From Nemertoderma westbladi (Eukaryota > Xenacoelomorpha > Nemertodermatida > Nemertodermatidae): DNA of 64,000 bases. The notes under the pieces are model-generated. The model worked only from the letters and a program-made list of their open reading frames with translations, was not told the DNA's origin and ran no database searches. Location: positions 18,718 through 82,717 of the forward strand of contig JAUCBJ010001929.1 of NCBI GenBank assembly GCA_032718475.1, given 5' to 3'. The position numbers were made by a program, and so were the translations under genes. Below are positions 20,943-32,046 of this stretch, one piece after another. How positions within the stretch are numbered: the first letter of the stretch is position 1; each line of letters opens with the position of its first letter.

Positions 20943-21880
20943 CTAGCCCAACCTGATGGTGCTCCCCACGAAATCCATCACCGGCTCCTCGTGCACCCAG
21001 GTCCGCTTGCCAGGTTTATCCCAGAAGGCCCTCGCCCCGCTGGCCGTCACCACTCTCCTGCCCACCCAGTCCGTATCTGAGTGGCCGATCCTCTCGATGG
21101 GCATCATCTCCCCGAACTCGTCATCATCTTCCTCCCTTGCTGGGAGTGGATCCAGACCCGGTATCCCGGTAGATCCACTGTGCCCCTTTCCACCTTGGCT
21201 TCCACCCGTAACTTTCCACCCTGCCTGTTCCCTTGGTCTCTTCCTTGCGAAATCGCCCTCAGAGCCCCCTGGTATGGGCATCATTTGCAATCCCGATGTT
21301 GACTGTTTCAGCGATCCCTCCATCCATCCCAGTTCCTCCCCCAGAAACTCGCCCGAGCTCCCTGATCCCACCTTAGCTCGTCCAAGTCCTGGGCTTCGAA
21401 CCCGTACTCCTCTCCCCTTATATCTGCCTCTCTCTCATCTGCTTCCCTCCTTTCTCGCCTGGTGATTTCGACCAGCCTCTTCTCATCGACTCTATCCGCT
21501 TCCAACTTCTCCTACCTCTTGTATGGTGTGTCCACCTCTCTGTCTACTAGGTGCCGGCTATGATAGTACACCGACTCGCCCTTCAGCCCCGGGTGGTCTA
21601 CGAGACCTTCGAAGGCCACCTTAAAGGCTCTTCTGTAGTTTAGAGGTGCACCTGATAGCAGAAACGCTGTTGGCTCTCTTCCGATAACCACGGCCATGAA
21701 TAGGTTTAGTAAACCTATCATTATCCAATCCTCCTGTAGGACATATCTCTTCTGATATATCTTTATCGCTCCCCTTCAGAACTGATACATCTCCTGTTTC
21801 CCTGGCCTCACTCCCCATTTCAGCGAGTTCGCCAGTTCCGCTCCATACTCCTCCCTGAACTTACCCCAGTCCATCGGCTT
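20943..21880 (-). pseudogene. Unrecognised ORFs of element B, frameshifted
   Basis: Three adjoining minus frames look like parts of one degraded coding region. They are 21818-21512 (GLLNLFMAVVIGREPTAFLL, RAFKVAFEGLVDHPGL), 21505-21308 (RRERREADEREADI, EEYGFEAQDLDELRW) and 21371-20943 (REEDDDEFGEMMPIERIGHS, ending DFVGSTIRLG). I recognise no domain. The EExGFxAxDLxxxxW phrase recurs in the protease-downstream region at 23200-23290 (EENGFDAEDLETMGW). This suggests internal duplication within the element. Confidence 0.4.
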
Positions 21881-22161
21881 GTGGCAGACAAGCCCCATGA
21901 GCTGGCCCATCCCCACTGCTCCACAATGTCCTATGTTCTCTACCACCCCCAAAGTGCCAATTTTCCTTAGTCTTATTTTATTTTTCTTATGTCCCCCCCC
22001 CCCTGTCTGTACTATTACCCCATCTACATTTCTACTTCCTTCTTACTATGTACCCTACTACTACTATGGTATGCCTACATACCCTTTACTTTCTTACTAC
22101 GTGGCGCTCTCGGTGCCCGCAACTTCTAATTTCTATGGTACAATGTACCCTAATACTGCTA

Positions 22162-22490
22162 CTATGGTATACCTACATACCACACCCTTCACTCTCTCAC
22201 TACGTGGCGCTTTTGGTGCCCACAACCCCTCTGCTACTACCTCTATGGTATACCTACATACCATACCATCTACTCTCTTACTACGTGGTGCTTTCAGTGC
22301 CCACAACCCCTCTGCTACTACTTCTATGGTATATCTACATACCATACCCTCTACTCTCTTACTACGTGGCGCTTTCGGTGCCCACAACCCCTCTGCCACT
22401 ACTTCTATGGTATACCTACATACCATACCCTCTACTCTCTTACTATGTGGCGCTTTCGGTGCCCACAACCTCTAACTCTCTCGGTACTAT
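22162..22490. repeat. 81-bp tandem repeat, four copies
   Basis: CTATGGTATA starts at 22162, 22243, 22324 and 22405, a strict 81-bp period. Because 81 is 27 codons, the minus frame stays open and repeats KRVEGMVCRYTIEVVAEGLW. Each unit holds the small palindrome ATGGTATACCTACATACCAT. The array extends in degraded form to about 22660. Confidence 0.8.
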
Positions 22491-22815
22491 GTACCCTACT
22501 ACTACTCTCGTGGTATGTCTATATACCACACTCCCTAATCTCTAACTTCTAACTCTTACAGTACTATGTACCCTGCTACTACTCTCATGGTATGTCTATA
22601 TACCACACTCCCTCTACTACTACTTCTGTGGTATGCCTATATACCATACTCTGTCTACTACTACTTAGTGCTACGTACTATCTACTACTATTACTTTCTA
22701 CTATCTTACTTATTATTTTATTATTTGCTTATAATTTATTTTTATATTTTGTGTGGGAAGGGCGTCTCGCCCTCATTCCCACCCCCCTCAGTCCAACATA
22801 TTGGACGACTAAACT

Positions 22816-25135
22816 TCAAGGGTGATTCTTCCAGCAGGCACTCTCCCACTGCCCCCCTGTAGGTCCTCTTATCCTTCGCCCCACTCTCCTTGTCAATTCC
22901 AACTCTCTAGGAATTGATTCTCCCTCCTCCACCACCCTAAAATCGGGTCTTTCGATCGCCTTCTTGATTTCCTCATGGTCCCCTGGCAGCAAAATGCCAC
23001 CCTTCATCTTGTCGTCACCTGGCGGTAGAATGAAAAGAAATCGAAAGAATAGATAAAACAGAATGGATAATAGTAATCCTATCCCTTTCCACCCTGTCTT
23101 CTTATTTGACCTCCCCCTTTTCGGTATGCCTCTCAACCGGACTGGCGTCTCCTCCGGACACTTCTCCGGACATCTCGCCATCCACTCTTCTCCATCCTCA
23201 TACCGATAATTGCCAGGAACATCCTTGTTCCATCCCATTGTCTCTAAGTCTTCTGCGTCGAATCCATTCTCCTCCGCCCACTCCCTTGCTGTTGCTTTCC
23301 CTCCTAATTCATCTACCGATGGTATTTCTCTGGAACTATCCTCTATCCTTTCACCACGCTCCACTATGCGTGGTTCCAGATCCATACCCAACTCCTGGTA
23401 TCCTTCCCCGGGCCGCTTCTCACATAGGACCTCCCCATCGCCCGTCTTTGGTTTCTCCTCTACGTCCTCAACAGTGCCTGACAGCATGCACCCTGATGTC
23501 TCCGACACCCTGAATGGAATCTTGGTTTTATTTGGGCCACTAAGCATCCATCCGAACGGCGTGAGAATCGCCGTTGGATCCCACTGCTTATTCTCTCGGA
23601 ATATGATCCGTACTCTCTCATGTGCCGTCGGACAATCCATTCCGACTATGATGGATACCTTCGAGACGTCCACTTCCGGTATTGAGAAATCGATATCGTC
23701 CAGGAACTTGGTCCAGGAACCTGGTGGGTCGCCTGGTGTTTATATTAATCGATTCTATTATCTGAATGGGGTCGATGGTCGCCCCATAATCACATCCTGG
23801 TGCTATTGCTGATATCTCGCACCATCCCGTTCTCATCTCCAGGACCTCATCCTTGCTCGAGATAGTAGTTACCGCCATCTTACTCGGCCTCGTCTGCAAC
23901 CATATCTCTTCGGCCACCCAATTCTCCATTAACGTGAATGCTGCCCCACTATCGACCAACATTAGTGTTGTGACCGATAGCCCGTCCTTTCCTGTTATCC
24001 TCACTGGTACTACCCCGAGTAGCACTGTCCTCTTCCTCTTTGCTCCCGTCGTGCTCGTAGCCATAGTTTGGCCTCCAGTCTTGTCGTATTCTATCGGTGT
24101 TTCTCTACACTCTCCGAATCTGTGTCCTTGTACCACACATCGATGACATAGTCCATTTGTATCCGCATAGGCTTCCCGATCTTGTTTAGGCAACGCCTGC
24201 CAATGCTTACAACTCATGGTCTTATGGGTTCCATCTCTATGCAATTGACATTTGTGTCCTGGATTGTAGCATTCCTTGTAATTGTATAGCTCTTCACGTA
24301 TCGCGCGTAGGTTCATATCTACCAGTTTAGTGTTTTGGTTATTTGGACTCGGCCTACTGGGTGTGTTGGGATTATATTTGTTCGTGTTGTTGTTTTGTTT
24401 CTGTCCCTGCCACGGTGTGGCCCTACTCCCAGCTATCTGTGGACTTGTAGACCCCTGCGTGGCCGCATGTGGTAGCGACTGTCTCACTCTCGGGAATGCA
24501 TCTGCCGGACTATGTTCGGGTTTAGGCATGTTGTATTCAGCTTTCGGTGCCTTCCCCAAACTATCCTCACTGTAGACTGGGTCTGTAATCAACTCCGCCT
24601 CATAATTAAGGAAGTTCAACATCTCCTCTAGCCCTGGCTCCACACCCTTCTTCTCTTTGGTGGAGAAGGCGATCTTCCTCCACTTATTTCTTAGCCAGAT
24701 CGGCAGTGCCTGCGCTATTGTGATGTTATTCGATGCGTTGAGTTTGTAAGGCGCATCCAAGGTCTTCAGCACAATCAGCGCCTTTTCGACTTTATTCGCG
24801 AAAGTCTTGATGCTGACAGGGTTATCCTGTAGTCCACCTGATGTTATTCCCCTCAAGGTTTGCCGGATGATCTTAGCAGGGTGTCCGAATTCCCTGTCTA
24901 GGGCCCGCCATGCAGTCATGAATCCACCTTCGATACCTTGGTACTCCCTTACGATGCCGTATGCTGGCCCCCCTGTGTAAACTTGTAAGTATTTTAGGCA
25001 CTCCGCCTGCGTCAGATTCTTTGTTAATATCTTGTTACTGTATATACGCCAGAATTGCAGATATTCCTCCGGTTTGCTTCCATCAAATTTGAACGGCTCC
25101 ACTTGGTGGCAGCTCGATCCTGGTCTAGAGCGCAT
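22816..25135 (-). pseudogene. BEL/Pao-like gag-protease (element B), frameshifted
   Basis: On the minus strand, 25135-23618 encodes the DUF1759-like gag (VEPFKFDGSKPEEYLQFWRIYS, ALDREFGHPAKIIRQTL). An asparagine/proline linker follows, then cysteine/histidine knuckles (CYNPGHKCQLH, CHRCVVQGHRFGEC). Next is a DUF1758-type retropepsin with active-site DSGAAFTLM (about 23945). A frameshift near 23710 moves the frame to 23673-22816, which finishes the protease (IIVGMDCPTAHERV, PTAILTPFGWMLSGP). That frame then adds an acidic stretch and a hydrophobic segment (IGLLLSILFYLFFRFLFILP, about 23010-23070) that could span a membrane. No reverse transcriptase, RNase H or integrase follows. The start at 25135 is arbitrary; gag-like sequence continues upstream in another frame. 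Confidence 0.72.
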
Positions 25136-25940
25136 CGATGAGTGCCACCATTCCCATCATTTGTACTTCTAGTGGGCTCGATGGATACTGTACAGATTCC
25201 CCTGCTGCTGGGTGCGGTTCGCCCGTTGGGCCTGTCGACGTCTTCTGCATTGGATATATCATTGGGGGTAACAGTCCCCACCATATCTCTGTACCACACA
25301 TTTTGTGATTGGTCCAAGGGGTTCGGGGTTTTTGTTCTTGGTTGAGTATATTGCTGATATTGTAATGGGGGAATGTCACCCTGCCCCCCCCCCCCCCCCC
25401 CAACGGTGTTATATTTGGTATTGGGGTTGATGTTACCATGTTAGGCCCCATACACATATCGGCAATAACTCCCCCCTCCCCTGGGTATATGTTCTATCCT
25501 TGCATATTATAGTCATACTGGTGTGCAGGTACTGGTATAGGCCTTTCCACCTCTTGCCTACATACCGGTATGTAGGCTGCGACTTCCGGATCTAATCCCG
25601 TTGTCCGCGCTACCCTATCGCCTACACTATCTCTTCCAGCATGGCCTATGGTATGTGCAGTAAGGCCTACAGTATGTCCTGCAGTCTGTCTGTGTCATTC
25701 TGGACCAAAGTTTAATCTTCTCGAATATTCCAAGAAGTCCTCCCCACGACCACCGTACTCTCGATCGGCAGCTACGTCCCATTGGGAAGTTTCTCTTCGA
25801 TCCCCTCTCCTGTCCTCGTCCTCGCACCGGTACATCCTGTACCCTTCTCCCGGTGTGTGGTATATCTCACCAGGCTGCGTCTCTCCGGGGCGATGGCAAT
25901 CTCCCGGAGTTCGACCCCACTGACTCTCTAACTCCACCTC
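25136..25940 (-). pseudogene. Upstream gag-region ORFs of element B
   Basis: The minus frames 25457-25125 and 25317-25024 overlap and both carry pieces that lead into the gag domain (YPMQKTSTGPTGEPHP; VWYRDMVGTVTPND). They are separated by indels, one beside the C20 run at 25382-25402. Frame 25937-25695 is acidic and arginine-rich (YRCEDEDRRGDRRETS). I read these as the degraded N-terminal part of the element B gag. Confidence 0.4.
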
Positions 25941-26339
25941 TGCTACCGACGGTTCACTCTCTTCAATGTAGTGATCCGGCTCATGAGATCTCTCTTCGAC
26001 CTCCCGGATAAAACTCCACTGTTCTTCTTCCGTCTTCCGACTGGGCTCGACGTCCTGTCGCTCGCCCGCTTATGGCGCCAACGTCTCTCTCTCTACCCGG
26101 TTAGACGCTCCTGGGGATACTCGCAATCCCCCTACTATTCTCCGTCGTCGGGTGCGACAGTTCACCTAACTTGCCCCACGCATTGTCCGCCGACACTTGT
26201 GGGACATTCTCTGCCCCCCCCCCCCCTCTCGCCACTAATCTCTCGTGGTGGGGTGCACATAGCCCCCCCCCCCCCATTCGCCACCTCTTACTTCGCTACT
26301 TCCCACTTTGCTTTTACACCCCTCTCTATTCGACGCACT

Positions 26340-26540
26340 ATCTCTACCCTGGTTGGGTCTACTCACCCCTGCCTCTCCCTGTGCGACTGCATGGCCTTGC
26401 AGGCTCCCGGTGGGTTGACTCACCCCCGCTACTCCATGTGCGACTGTGTGGCCTTGCAGGCTCTCGTTGGGTTGACTCACCCCCACTACTCCCTGTGTAA
26501 CTACGTGGCCTTGCAGGCTCTCGCTGGCCGGACCACCTGT
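26340..26540. repeat. 57-bp tandem repeat
   Basis: ACTCACCCC-containing units recur at 26358, 26415 and 26472, exactly 57 bp apart. The minus frame repeats the 19-residue unit GVSQPTGSLQGHAVAQGEA. It lies within the element B internal region, so it is likely a low-complexity linker of its polyprotein or a non-coding expansion. Confidence 0.7.
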
Positions 26541-26548
26541 CCCCCCTA

Positions 26549-26800
26549 CTAATTAATTGTGCCGTTATTGATAAAATTATTTTGATTAATTTCCTCGGGA
26601 TTATTATCTAACGCAACATTGTTATCTAAATTATTTAAATTATTTTGTTCAGAACTAGGGCTATTATTTGGAATATTTTGCACATTTAAATTAGTATTAT
26701 TATTTGGATTATTTTGCACATTTAAATTAGTATTATTATTTGGATTATTTTGCACATTTAAATTAGTATTATTTGGATTATTTTACACATTTAAATCAGA
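26549..26800 (-). repeat. Asparagine-codon-rich minisatellite
   Basis: The minus frame reads repeated NNPNNNTNLNVQ, from a 42-base unit containing TTTGGATTATTTTGCACA. There are at least three copies. No domain is visible. Confidence 0.5.
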
Positions 26801-27140
26801 ATTATTATTACTGGGTAAAATATTATTTTCTGTAACAAAAGTTTGATTAGGGTTGTCTATTACAGTACTATTAATTCCTTATTATATGTATTATTATTAC
26901 CCCCCCTCCCCCCCGCTCGTACGGTTACACCAGTCCTGGGTCTGTCATCCGGTACCTGTGAGTGGGGTATTAACAAAGGTTTCCATTACTTCTGGTTCCT
27001 CGTAAATACTACCCGAACCAGCCTCACTCTCTGATAATCCCAACTTTGCCAGTTCTAACCGGCGCTTTTGCTTCGCTTGGTATTGCATAAGCCCCCTCAA
27101 CCGGGTATGCATATCATCCCGCATACGCTTTCCCGCTCTC

Positions 27141-27707
27141 TCACTCTCTCTCTCTGTCCTCTCTCAAACTTTGGTCGGCCAACTCACTCTCTCTCGCCTC
27201 CCGCTCTCTACGCTCGTTCGTTTCCCTCTCTACCCTCGCTCTCTCTTTCGCTTCTCGCTCCTCGCGCTCTTTTATCTCTCTCTCCTCCCGCTCCCTGCAG
27301 TTTCTTGCCACCCTCTCGGATCTCTCTTTACATTCCCTCGCTAACTCTCTCTCTAATAATGCAGTTCCCTCGTCTAGTTGCCTCTCCAACTCCTTCTGAT
27401 CCAGCGCCACAATGTCTAGTTGACACGCCTGATCTATCTCTAACACCCTTCTTGCTTTTGCGGAGGATGTAGCGGACTTATCGGTTGCGATGGACTCCCA
27501 TCGCCTCTCTGTCCTACTAACTTTCCCCCGCTTTCTGGGGTTCTCGCTAACCGACAACACCAAATCCTCAGGATTAGACTCGGGTTCGCCGTCGTGCGGG
27601 TCCGCCCATCCCACTAACTTAATTCCCCTACCATCCACTAAGTAAGGCCCTACGTACACTACGTCTGGCTCCATTACCCCGGTTCGCCACAATTCAAACA
27701 GTTCCAT
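27141..27707 (-). CDS. Coiled-coil ORF at the 5' end of element B
   Basis: From the ATG at 27707 the minus strand encodes MELFELWRTGVMEPDVVYVG. It continues through a charged region into a long arginine/glutamate heptad-rich coiled coil (REEREAKERARVERETNE). All three BEL-like elements here have a coiled-coil frame ahead of gag, so this is probably the gag N-terminus rather than a separate gene. The open frame continues upstream to 27839, but those codons overlap the ABC1 exon on the other strand and are not credible. The 5' LTR is missing: element sequence stops near 27780. Confidence 0.5.
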   Translation of the reverse strand: MELFELWRTGVMEPDVVYVGPYLVDGRGIKLVGWADPHDGEPESNPEDLVLSVSENPRKRGKVSRTERRWESIATDKSATSSAKARRVLEIDQACQLDIVALDQKELERQLDEGTALLERELARECKERSERVARNCREREEREIKEREEREAKERARVERETNERREREARESELADQSLREDRERE

Positions 27708-27789
27708 GGCGACCCCCCTCGCTCTCTCACTCGCCAGTTCTCCCTGTCCAAAACGGACTAAATAACGAATAACGAATAATTTCTTTTTT

Positions 27790-28098
27790 TCTGTATATAT
27801 TTTCCCGCTCAAATATTTATTGGTAAATGGATAGCCCACTATAAAAAGAAAGCTTCTGAATTGACAGATTCAAGAATAAAACTAATGAATGAAGTTATTA
27901 TGGGTATGCGAATCATCAAATTATATGCTTGGGAGAAGGCTTTCTGTAGAAGAATTAATAAATCACGTAATTCAGAAATAAAGGAGACACAAAAAACATA
28001 TTTCTGTGAAGGATTGTTAACTCGAGTGCCAGAAAGTTTCATTTTAATTGTCACATTCATCATCTTTGTTTCCCATAATTTCTTAGAAGGAGAAACAG
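27790..28098 (+). CDS. ABC1 internal exon (TMD1, TM4-TM5 region)
   Basis: The plus frame reads FPAQIFIGKWIAHYKKKASE, then LTDSRIKLMNEVIMGMRIIK and LYAWEKAFC. This is the hallmark of ABCC transporters just after TM4 (LTDxRIxxMNEVxxGxRxIKMYAWE). It continues through a hydrophobic helix (ESFILIVTFIIFVS) to FLEGETG. The donor ACAG|GTCCAT at 28099 leaves a split glycine codon that the exon at 28994 completes. The 5' boundary is uncertain because element B abuts near 27780. It may have clipped the exon or its acceptor. Confidence 0.75.
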
Positions 28099-28993
28099 GT
28101 CCATATGCATCCAGACAGATTCAGAATGTCTTGTCAAAATTCAATTATATCATAATACCATGATAATTTTTATTGTCTCAAGTAATCAATAAAATAGGAT
28201 AATTGGGGTATTATTCTCCAGTACCACATAAACTTTATATGTATATGTAACTGGTACCACCATTTAATAGTCAAAGCCCTACAACTATTAAATATAAATA
28301 ACATATTAATCATAGGAAGGGATCTAGGGGCCTTATAATAATCATATCATAGCAAACAGTTGGTCGAAGCTAGAGGCTCCTCTATCAATAACTTCTAGCG
28401 GTAAGTAGGGGTGGGCACTATTTCTATCCAAAGTATCTCCCAGTAATTACAAGTTTTAATCCCAGTAAAAGGAGTAAAAGACTGAGTTGACCCTGGCAAG
28501 TCTCGAACCTACAACCATTCATTCGATTGTAAGATCGGCAATCAAACCAAATGAACTAACCATATGATATATTTAATTCATTCATAATGAATGATTCCCT
28601 AATACAAAGGAATTAAAGAGATGATGTTATCTATCTGGGAGGATAAGTTAGGCTATTTGTAATATAAGGGAATCAATTAAATTACGAGCAAAGCAAGCAT
28701 CTAAAATTGCCTGGTATCCCAATCTGCAACATGGGAAATGACCTCCAACAGCAGTTTACTCTGCTAAGGGATAATATATATACATTTTCAGATATATTAG
28801 TTATATTTATATATTTCTTATATATATATTATTTATCAAATAAATTCTGCATAATATCATTCATTTCAAATAACTTCTGAATAATTTTCATAGTTGATAT
28901 GCCCTATCAACATATCGCATATCAACATATCAACATATAGTTTGTGGAGATAGATGGCTGGATGCATGTGACTCTAAATTGTCCATTACTTAG
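28099..28993 (+). other. ABC1 intron
   Basis: This 895-bp intron is bounded by GT at 28099 and AG at 28992-28993 (CCATTACTTAG). The reading phase agrees on both sides. It contains a tRNA-derived SINE in the reverse orientation and AT-rich low-complexity sequence near 28790-28940. Confidence 0.65.
28400..28565 (-). repeat. tRNA-derived SINE
   Basis: The minus strand has box A GTTAGTTCATTTGG (28548-28561) and box B AGGTTCGAGACTTG (about 28498-28511), at normal tRNA promoter spacing. A non-tRNA body extends to about 28400. The head folds poorly as a tRNA, as expected for a SINE. It would be transcribed by RNA polymerase III. Confidence 0.6.
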
Positions 28994-31900
28994 GAAATGA
29001 ACTAAATCCAACAACAGTTTTTCCAATTATGAGTCTTTTATATGTTCTTAATCAGTTTGTAAACATACTGGGCTTGAAAGGGGCTATGCTTTCTATAAGA
29101 ATTCGGGTTTCATTACAGCGAATTGAGAATTTACTTCTCAGAGATTTAAAGGAGCCAACAACTATTGCCTACAATGTAAGCGGCAAAAATGAAATCTTAC
29201 TTGGCCCTTCACCTTCATCTTCAAATGAAATTCCAGAAAATATAAGTAATAGCACATCATGTATAACTAACAGAGGAACTTTAGTACTGGATTCCGTATG
29301 CTCTCGTTATAGTGTCAAAAATTTGAGTTCCTATGCCAATGTGAATATAAATCTAATGGCAAATTCCTCAGAACTTATTTGCATTGTTGGCCCTGTTGGG
29401 TCTGGGAAGTCGTCTTTGTTGAATACAATCCTTGGAGAATTACCTTTAGTATCTGGGAGAATCCAAGTTGGTGGTAAACTTAGCTATAGTCCACAAAGTG
29501 GTTGGGTATTTTCGGGTACAGTGATGGAGAATGTTGTATTTGGAGAAGAGTTTATTGAGGATAAATATTATAAAGTCATAAAAGTTTGTGAACTTGAAGA
29601 TGATATTGGTAGTTTTCCAGAGGGACACAATTCCTTGGTTGGTGAACGTGGATTAGCATTATCAGGGGGTCAACGGGCTAGAATATCATTAGCTAGAGCT
29701 GTTTATGCTGATGCAGATATTTATCTTCTTGATGATCCACTTTCAGCTGTTGATACGAATGTTGGCGCTTGTTTGTTTGAAAGGTGCATTAGGGGATATT
29801 TGAAAGAAAAAACAGTGATCTTGGCAACACACCAAATTCAATATTTGCAACAATCTACTAGAGTTCTTGCACTTGATAAAGGAAAGTCTGTGATATATGG
29901 AAAATATATAGATGTTTACAATTATCTGAATCAACACCATATATTTCACATTATTGAAAATAAAATACAGAAAGATATAGCAGATAATGTAACTCCTCAG
30001 TTCAAACTTATGAGTACTGAAAGGATTAGCACATTGAAAGGTTCATCTACAACAAGTAATCCAAATATAAATATGGGTTATTATATTTACTATATAAAAG
30101 CAACAGGTTTCACTTTATTATTTGCTGCATTGCCATTGGCACTTCTAGTACAAATAAGTACAATGATGTGCGATTGGTGGTTAGCACAATGGGCAATTTA
30201 TGGAGATGCCATAGACTCTGCTTTTCTGTACAATAATTCAAATACCCTTTATTTTGCCAATGGTTCCTATATAAATAATAATAATAACAATATCATATTA
30301 GCTATTGATTCAACTTCTGTAATGTTATCATTATTTTACTATTTCATAACTAGTGTACTAATGTTGCCATTTGAGCAAAATTATATCATTGCTGTTTATG
30401 GCTGCTTAATCTTCATCTCTGTAATTTTCACTGGGATATCTGTGGTTGTCACAATTAGAACACTGTTAAGGGCTGCCTGTCGATTGCATAATGACATGTT
30501 TCAGAGGATAATGTATGCCACATGTTATTTCTTTGACACAAACAGTGTTGGTGATATTCTAAATAAATTTTCGAAGGATATTGGTATAATAGATAATTTA
30601 CTCCTGCAAAGACTGAATGAAGTGATTCGCTATGGCATCAGATGTTTTTGCATTGTTGTATTTGTGATTATCATGAATCCATATATGTTGATTCCTGTAT
30701 TTCCATTGGCTATTATCTTAATAACTCAGAGACACTTTTATGTACGGACATCAAAACAAGTTAAAAAAATTGAGGGATCACTTCGCACTCCAATATTCCA
30801 CCACATATCCGTTTCATTGGAGGGACTGAGTGTCATTCGAGCACTAGATGCAAGAAAGCGATTTGAATATGAATTATATGGTCATTTAGATGCTCATTCT
30901 CGTGTTTCGATTGTTTATATACTTGTTGGTAGATGGTTTGGCTTCTCAATTGATGCATTTTGCAACATATTTATAACATTTACGGCACTTACAGCTGTGC
31001 TCAGGTCTGATAGTTTGGATCCAGGATCAGTTGGTTTATCACTTACATATTCATTCGCTACCATGATGATGTTTCAGTACTTGGTAAGAACGATTACTGA
31101 GGTTGAAGAGCTTATGACATCAGTTGGAAGAGTTTATAACTATACAAAAGTGGATCAAGAGAAAAGTATCATAACATGTGTTAAACCTAATCTTCTATCA
31201 AATATATTTGTCAACAATCCATCGATCCACTTTCAAGAACTCTGTTTATCATACCATGAATCGCTGCCACAAGTTTTAATAAATGTTTCTTTTAATGTCA
31301 ATGCCAGAGAAAAAATAGGAATTGTTGGACGTACTGGTGCAGGAAAGAGTTCGTTAACAGCTGCATTGTTCCAACTAACTGAAACAACTGGTTCTTTGAT
31401 GATTGGTGGTACTGATGTGACCAAAGTGAATCTCAATGATCTCAGAAAATGTATTTCAATTATTCCTCAAGATCCTGTATTATTCTCTGGAACTCTGCGA
31501 TATAATCTTGACCCTTTTAAAGAATTCTCCGATGCAGATATTTGGATGACATTGGGTGATGTAAAGCTTGATAAAGCTGTTAGGGAAAGGACAGCAAGTA
31601 TTCTGGAAAATCATGTTGCACTTTTCAAACATAAAACTAAAAAAAAAGAAAATGAAATATTGATAAACTCATCTTTAACTATAAATATTGATAATGTTGG
31701 ATTAAATTCCAAAGTAATTGAGTATGGTGCTAATTTTAGTGTTGGTGAGAGACAACTAATCTGTCTCGCTAGAGCTATGCTGAGGAAGAATAAGATAATT
31801 GTTGTGGATGAAGCTACAGCCAATGTTGATAATAAAACTGATTTGGTTATTCAAGAGACAATAAGAAGTAAGTTTACTGACTGTACCGTTCTTACTATCG

Positions 31901-32046
31901 CCCACAGACTTAATACTGTCATGGACTCAGATAAGATCTTAGTAATGGATGGTGGAAGGGTTGTTGAATTTGGTACCCCTGATGAATTGATGGCTAATGA
32001 AACTGGTCATTTTTCTGCTCTGTTGAGAAAACCAGTAAATTTATAA
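28994..32046 (+). CDS. ABC1 terminal exon: NBD1, TMD2 and NBD2 of an ABCC/MRP4-like transporter
   Basis: The open frame begins after an AG acceptor with (G)NELNPTTVFPIMSLLY, equivalent to the TM6 region of MRP4, and runs 1,017 codons to TAA at 32046. NBD1 has Walker A GPVGSGKSS (about 29389), signature LSGGQ (29659) and Walker B IYLLDDP with D-loop SAVD (29720). TMD2 has several membrane segments (30100-31130), with asparagine-rich loops carrying N-glycosylation sequons. NBD2 has Walker A GRTGAGKSS (31327), a diverged signature FSVGERQ (31735), Walker B IIVVDEATA (31795) and H-loop IAHR (31900). No stop or frameshift interrupts it. ABCC4-type proteins export organic anions and cyclic nucleotides at the plasma membrane; the substrate here is unknown. 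Loss of TMD1 exons may make ABC1 non-functional. Confidence 0.88.

Noticed and set aside
20956-21465. Proline/serine-rich 169-codon plus-strand ORF
   Set aside because: It is the antisense of acidic, glycine-rich minus-strand frames of element B; composition explains the openness.
22996-23080. Envelope-like protein of element B
   Set aside because: There is one hydrophobic segment only, no signal peptide, no cysteine-rich ectodomain and no furin-like site. Calling it an envelope would be unsupported.
27708-27839. N-terminal extension of the element B coiled-coil ORF
   Set aside because: These codons are the reverse strand of the ABC1 exon and its edge, which has clear family similarity on the plus strand.
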